A stretch of 8,068 nucleotides of DNA from Clostridiales bacterium (GTDB lineage Bacteria > Bacillota > Clostridia > Oscillospirales > Ruminococcaceae). Of this stretch, positions 5,402 to 8,068 are shown piece after piece. Position 1 is the first letter of the stretch, and every line of letters starts with the position of its first letter. The stretch is taken from assembly GCA_029007575.1 (NCBI GenBank), contig JAQXIB010000158.1, positions 1 through 8,068 on the forward strand, written 5' to 3'. The notes under the pieces are model-generated. The model made no database searches. It saw only the letters and a program-made list of their open reading frames with translations, and had not been told where the DNA came from. The translations under genes were made by a program, and so were the position numbers.

Positions 5402-6061
5402 CTATTCAATCTCAAACCGTAGCGTAGGATTGTCGGAATAATCGTAATAATACTGTAATTCCAGACCGGTGTCACCGAGCGGCTGTTCGTACTGGAGGGT
5501 AATGGTCGCCTGCCCGCCGGGCAGCAGCTCATAATAGGGAGAATAGCTCGGGGAATCGTAATCGATGTGGGGATAGATCACCTGTCCCTGACTGTTGATC
5601 ATTCGATAGTTTTCGGGATCGTACATCAGATTTTGGTCGCCGATATTCTTGATGTTTACCGAAACGGTGACGATTTCGGTGTCGGCATCAGCGGCATTTA
5701 ATCCGAGAGCGCCCGAATGCTTTACCTCGGTGACAGTGACTTCAATATCTTGAAAAACGGCTGTTTCGTTGAGCTTGTAAAGGGTGTCGTCGGTGTAAGT
5801 ATCGGAGAATATGCCATAGAGGCTCGGCATATCGTCCCAGTATATCAAGCCGAAGCCAAGCTCAACAGCCGCGATGGCGCCCAGCACGATTAAAAGGATC
5901 TGCCACCATTTTAATCCGGCTTGCTGCGGCGGCGCGACAGGATAAGGCTGCGCATACATCGGCGGCGGTGCGGTATCATTATGAGCCGTCAGCGGTGCAT
6001 TACAATGTGTGCAAAAAGGTGCGTGATCATCATTTTGTGTTCCGCAGTTATAGCAATACAT
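5402..6061 (-). CDS. Zinc-ribbon, single-pass membrane protein with a DUF4352-like domain
   Basis: With the start used here the protein has 219 residues. An N-terminal zinc ribbon (Cys3, Cys6, Cys17, Cys20) is followed by a Pro/Ala-rich linker (about 25-48), one membrane helix (52-74), and an extracellular beta-rich domain (about 96-219). The domain reads like DUF4352: an EVTVTEVKHS strand, then TEIVTVSVNIKNIGDQNL, then a Pro-Gly-Gly turn before the final strands. Such domains are common on the surface of Firmicutes; ligand and role are unknown. I chose ATG at 6061 because AAAGGAG lies nine bases upstream; the in-frame GTG at 6067 adds two residues but would be only three bases from the GGAG. 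It converges on the three-gene operon and is divergent from the regulator gene, so it is probably transcribed alone. Confidence 0.85.
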   Translation of the reverse strand: MYCYNCGTQNDDHAPFCTHCNAPLTAHNDTAPPPMYAQPYPVAPPQQAGLKWWQILLIVLGAIAAVELGFGLIYWDDMPSLYGIFSDTYTDDTLYKLNETAVFQDIEVTVTEVKHSGALGLNAADADTEIVTVSVNIKNIGDQNLMYDPENYRMINSQGQVIYPHIDYDSPSYSPYYELLPGGQATITLQYEQPLGDTGLELQYYYDYSDNPTLRFEIE

Positions 6062-6070
6062 TTTCACACT

Positions 6071-6077
6071 CTCCTTT
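6071..6077 (-). promoter_or_regulatory. Ribosome binding site deciding the start of the DUF4352-like gene
   Basis: On the - strand AAAGGAG lies nine bases before ATG at 6061, an ordinary distance. The alternative GTG at 6067 is three bases from GGAG, too close to be favoured. Confidence 0.8.
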
Positions 6078-6145
6078 GATGTTATTGATCATATCCGGTG
6101 TGCAGGAAATCCGGCAGTGCTGCGGATAATTGAGTCGATACTGTT

Positions 6146-6174
6146 AGTATATCACGTTACCGAAAAGAATGCAA
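6146..6174 (-). promoter_or_regulatory. Candidate sigma-A promoter for the DUF4352-like gene
   Basis: On the - strand TTGCAT (6174-6169) and TATACT (6151-6146) are separated by 17 bases. The -10 box is good and the -35 box is weak. The -10 overlaps a dyad, ATACT-GTT-AGTAT (6138-6150), which could be an operator. Confidence 0.5.
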
Positions 6175-6268
6175 TTACAGGATGATTACAAAAAAGTGGC
6201 TGGAAAAGCGTTGTTGAAAAGTGTACGTTTTATTAAAGTTTTATTCACACATTAAAAGAATAAATATG

Positions 6269-6289
6269 TTACAATTTGTAATATATTAC
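6269..6289. promoter_or_regulatory. Two overlapping dyads, possible operator
   Basis: TTACAA-T-TTGTAA (6269-6281) and the perfect 12-mer GTAATATATTAC (6278-6289) share the GTAA half-site, giving three spaced TTAC/GTAA half-sites. They lie in the AT-rich divergent region between a surface protein gene and a regulator gene. Which factor binds is unknown; short AT-rich dyads also arise by chance. Confidence 0.35.
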
Positions 6290-6403
6290 GGTGGCTTTGT
6301 ATCTTTTTGTTCAAAAAATTCGGTGTGCCTCTGTTGTTCGCAAAAAAACGCAAGAAAATCTGAGTTTTACGGCATTTTTTTCAGAAATACACCTTGATTT
6401 TTT

Positions 6404-6432
6404 TTGACTTTTTATGTAGAATATTATTATAT
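6404..6432 (+). promoter_or_regulatory. Candidate sigma-A promoter for the CdaR/PucR-type regulator
   Basis: TTGACT (6404-6409) matches five of six -35 bases, and TTATAT (6427-6432) follows after 17 bases; TATTAT (6425-6430, 15-base spacing) is an alternative -10. The transcript would carry a leader of about 100 bases before ATG 6539. Confidence 0.6.
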
Positions 6433-6538
6433 GGAATATTTTCCAAAATAAAAATATCGAATAAAGGCACGGACTCGTTTTCACGGCGGGCGAATCCGGT
6501 TTGATTAATTTTACCGTGAATATATTGGAGGTTTAAAT

Positions 6539-7624
6539 ATGTCTAACAGATTGTTTCAGGGCTTGATTCATCAAATGAAAGATACGATCGATCGGGTCAT
6601 CGGTGTGGTGGATGATCAAGCGAATATTATTGCGTGCAGCGAGCTTTCTAAAATCGGTTTGACCAATGAATTTATTTCCCTGGAAAATGCGGATTCTCAC
6701 GATACTTTTATCCGGGACGGATACACCTATAAACCGTTCGGTCAGCATATCAAACCCGATTATGCCGTCTTTGTGGAGGGCGTCGACGATACTGCGGTGA
6801 AGTATGCCCAGATCCTCACCATTACTCTCTCCAGCATCAAACAGTATTATGATGAAAAATATGACCGCAACAACTTTATCAAAAACGTGGTCATGGACAA
6901 TATCCTGCCCGGCGACATCTATGTAAAAGCCAGAGAGCTGCACTTTAATTCGGATGTTTCTCGCGTTGCCTTTTTGATTCGGATTTTGTCTACTAACGAC
7001 GTTTCGGCGTATGACGTGATCCAGAACCTATTCCCCGACAAAAACAAGGATTTCGTTTTCAACATCAGCGAGAACGAGATCGTTTTGATTAAAGAAACCA
7101 AGCCCAACATCGACAGCAAGGATTTGGAAAAGCTTGCCCGCTCGATCGTGGATACGCTCAGCAGTGAGTTTTATACCCGCGCGACGGTCGGCATCGGAAC
7201 CGGCGTTGTCGGCATCAAGGATCTTGCTCGCTCCTTTAAAGAGGCACAGGTCGCTCTCGAAGTCGGCAAGGTATTCGATACCGATGAATCTATCGTCAGC
7301 TATGACAATTTGGGTATTGCCCGTTTGATCTATCAGCTCCCGACGACGCTTTGCGAAACTTTCTTAAAAGAGGTATTCAAACAGGGCTCCATTGATTCCC
7401 TTGATCATGAAACGCTGTTTACCATCCATCGCTTCTTTGAGAACAATCTGAATGTTTCCGAAACATCCAGAAAGCTGTTTGTACACAGAAATACGCTGGT
7501 TTACCGCTTAGAGAAGATCAAGAAATTGACAGGTTTAGATTTAAGAGAGTTTGACCATGCAATCGTCTTTAAGATTGCGTTAATGGTTAAAAAATACTTG
7601 ACGTCCAATCCTGTAAAATATTAA
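6539..7624 (+). CDS. CdaR/PucR-family transcriptional regulator
   Basis: The 361-residue protein ends in the PucR-type helix-turn-helix (about 296-352): IHRFFENNLNVSETSRKLFV runs into HRNTLVYRLEKIKKLTGLDL, the signature of this family. The middle (about 135-265) resembles the CdaR GGDEF-like domain, including TRATVGIGTGVVGIKDLARSFKEAQVAL (213-240). The N-terminus (5-100) recalls the sugar-diacid recognition domain (MKDTIDRVIGVVDDQANIIACS), though the match is looser. Family members generally activate catabolic genes in response to a small ligand; the ligand here is unknown. TTGGAGG (6525-6531) lies seven bases before ATG 6539. No target operon is adjacent in the same direction, so the regulon is distant or includes the divergent gene. 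The gene stands alone between its own promoter and a downstream hairpin. Confidence 0.88.
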   Translation: MSNRLFQGLIHQMKDTIDRVIGVVDDQANIIACSELSKIGLTNEFISLENADSHDTFIRDGYTYKPFGQHIKPDYAVFVEGVDDTAVKYAQILTITLSSIKQYYDEKYDRNNFIKNVVMDNILPGDIYVKARELHFNSDVSRVAFLIRILSTNDVSAYDVIQNLFPDKNKDFVFNISENEIVLIKETKPNIDSKDLEKLARSIVDTLSSEFYTRATVGIGTGVVGIKDLARSFKEAQVALEVGKVFDTDESIVSYDNLGIARLIYQLPTTLCETFLKEVFKQGSIDSLDHETLFTIHRFFENNLNVSETSRKLFVHRNTLVYRLEKIKKLTGLDLREFDHAIVFKIALMVKKYLTSNPVKY

Positions 7625-7652
7625 TGATGAATTGAATTTTCAGCAATAGCAG

Positions 7653-7686
7653 GTTACGGGCAGACATCTTGATGTTTGCCCGTAAC
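7653..7686 (+). terminator. Strong stem-loop after the regulator gene, probable terminator without a clear T tract
   Basis: GTTACGGGCAGACATC (7653-7668) pairs with GATGTTTGCCCGTAAC (7671-7686), with one G-T pair and a tiny loop that would open to about four to six bases. It begins 28 bases after the stop codon. The following TATTATCG is not a real T run, so termination may be weak or the stem may instead protect the mRNA 3' end. Confidence 0.6.
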
Positions 7687-7866
7687 TATTATCGTATGGG
7701 GGTATTATCTCCTTTTTTAAACCGATACCCTTTAAAAAGAAACAACAACTGGTCCGCTTTGAAAGGAGGCGAAAAAGGCGCAGGTCTGTACTGCTTCGAG
7801 CAGAGGACGGCATACGGCGGACACCATGAACAACGAACACAACAAGGGCTTTGCCCTTTTTCAATA
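7687..7866 (+). other. Gene-free segment with several hairpins and an orphan Shine-Dalgarno sequence
   Basis: GTCCGC (7752-7757) pairs with GCGGAC (7817-7822) and encloses a hairpin: GTCT (7784-7787) with GGAC (7805-7808), and CTGCT (7791-7795) with AGCAG (7799-7803). GGGTAT (7700-7705) pairs with ATACCC (7725-7730). A perfect AAAGGAGG (7762-7769) has no start codon at a usable distance and is complementary to CTCCTTT at 7709-7715. A 13-codon frame, MNNEHNKGFALFQ (7826-7867), is probably chance. This may be a small RNA or the remains of a lost gene; no known RNA family was recognised. Confidence 0.35.
7844..7861 (+). terminator. Short intrinsic terminator-like hairpin
   Basis: AAGGGC (7844-7849), loop TTT, GCCCTT (7853-7858), with a T tail running to 7861. 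The stem is only six pairs but is followed directly by T residues. It closes the gene-free segment just before the repeat at 7867. Confidence 0.5.
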
Positions 7867-8068
7867 GCAGGGGATAATCCCCTGCCAGGCATAATGCCTG
7901 GACTTAGATCGCGACGAAGTGAGCGAAAGGAATAAGCTGAATATTCGCGAAACATGAGCAGTGAAAACACGGGAAATCCGCGGGAATTAAAGTTTATACA
8001 AAAGTATGATAGGGTAAGCGGCTTTGTGTGGTTTTGGCGGAGTCAAAATCCCGACATTATATTTGTCG
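7867..8068. repeat. Copy B of the palindrome-rich repeat, cut by the window end
   Basis: Two perfect palindromes begin it: GCAGGGGAT-A-ATCCCCTGC (7867-7885) and CCAGGCAT-A-ATGCCTGG (7885-7901), then ACTTAGATCGCG (7902-7913), TTCGCGAA (7944-7951) and a core collinear with copy A. CCGCGGGAATTAAAGTTTA at 7979-7997 matches 2009-2027 with one change. Positions 8016-8068 match 1818-1870 at 51 of 53 bases. The copy is in the same orientation as copy A and continues beyond the window. Confidence 0.93.

Larger units (their letters stand above)
6062..6538. other. AT-rich divergent intergenic region
   Basis: No gene is supported here. Apart from the sites listed separately, the stretch at about 6290-6420 holds several A and T runs, including one of seven A near 6343-6349, and no hairpin strong enough to call. 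A modest stem, TCACGG (6481-6486) with CCGTGA (6514-6519), is in the presumed leader of the regulator gene. No known riboswitch was recognised. Confidence 0.7.

Noticed and set aside
4672..5427. 251-codon + strand frame overlapping the zinc-ribbon membrane protein
   Set aside because: The alternative frame at 4655-5320 has a ribosome site, paired CxxC knuckles and six clean membrane helices; the longer frame is rich in R, H and G, has no domain, and runs through the terminator.
7826..7867. Small gene MNNEHNKGFALFQ
   Set aside because: Only 13 codons, without a good ribosome site, and its 3' half is the terminator-like hairpin; mentioned only within the 7687-7866 entry.
7669..7970. Frames of 74-93 codons on both strands around the second repeat
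   Set aside because: They cross hairpins and repeat palindromes and have no domain or ribosome site.

Overview
The window looks like chromosomal DNA from a low-to-medium-GC Firmicute, most likely a gut-type clostridium near Oscillospiraceae/Ruminococcaceae. The basis is the protein families present (a UPF0340/YwlG protein, a Gram-positive-style RlmA, a CdaR/PucR-type regulator, zinc-ribbon membrane proteins), purine-rich Shine-Dalgarno sites and intrinsic terminators. The genus is inferred and cannot be fixed from this sequence. No tRNA, rRNA, CRISPR array, transposase or phage gene was seen.

Layout. (1) 1-1356, + strand: the 3' part of a ywlG-like gene, then rlmA, a 23S rRNA guanine-N1 methyltransferase. 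(2) About 1318-2077: a non-coding block packed with short perfect palindromes and inverted repeats. It supplies the last 12 codons of rlmA and ends just before the next gene. A second, divergent copy of its core starts at 7867 and runs off the window end. Over 53 bp (1818-1870 against 8016-8068) the copies differ at only two positions. (3) 2113-5320, + strand: a tight three-gene operon of an HSL-type alpha/beta-hydrolase, a condensation/alcohol-acetyltransferase-fold protein with a very basic C-terminal tail, and a six-helix zinc-ribbon membrane protein. It ends at a bidirectional terminator (5345-5387). (4) 5402-6061, - strand: a zinc-ribbon, single-helix, DUF4352-like protein. (5) 6062-6538: an AT-rich divergent regulatory region. 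(6) 6539-7624, + strand: a CdaR/PucR-family regulator, followed by a hairpin. (7) 7625-7866: no convincing gene, but several RNA-like hairpins. (8) 7867-8068: the second repeat copy.

How the genes may work together. The hydrolase and the acyltransferase-fold protein are a plausible acyl-removing and acyl-adding pair, and the co-transcribed membrane protein would place this chemistry at the membrane. The substrate is unknown. The least explained parts are this operon and the palindrome-rich repeat family, whose pairing arms are preserved between copies and which sits flush against coding sequence.
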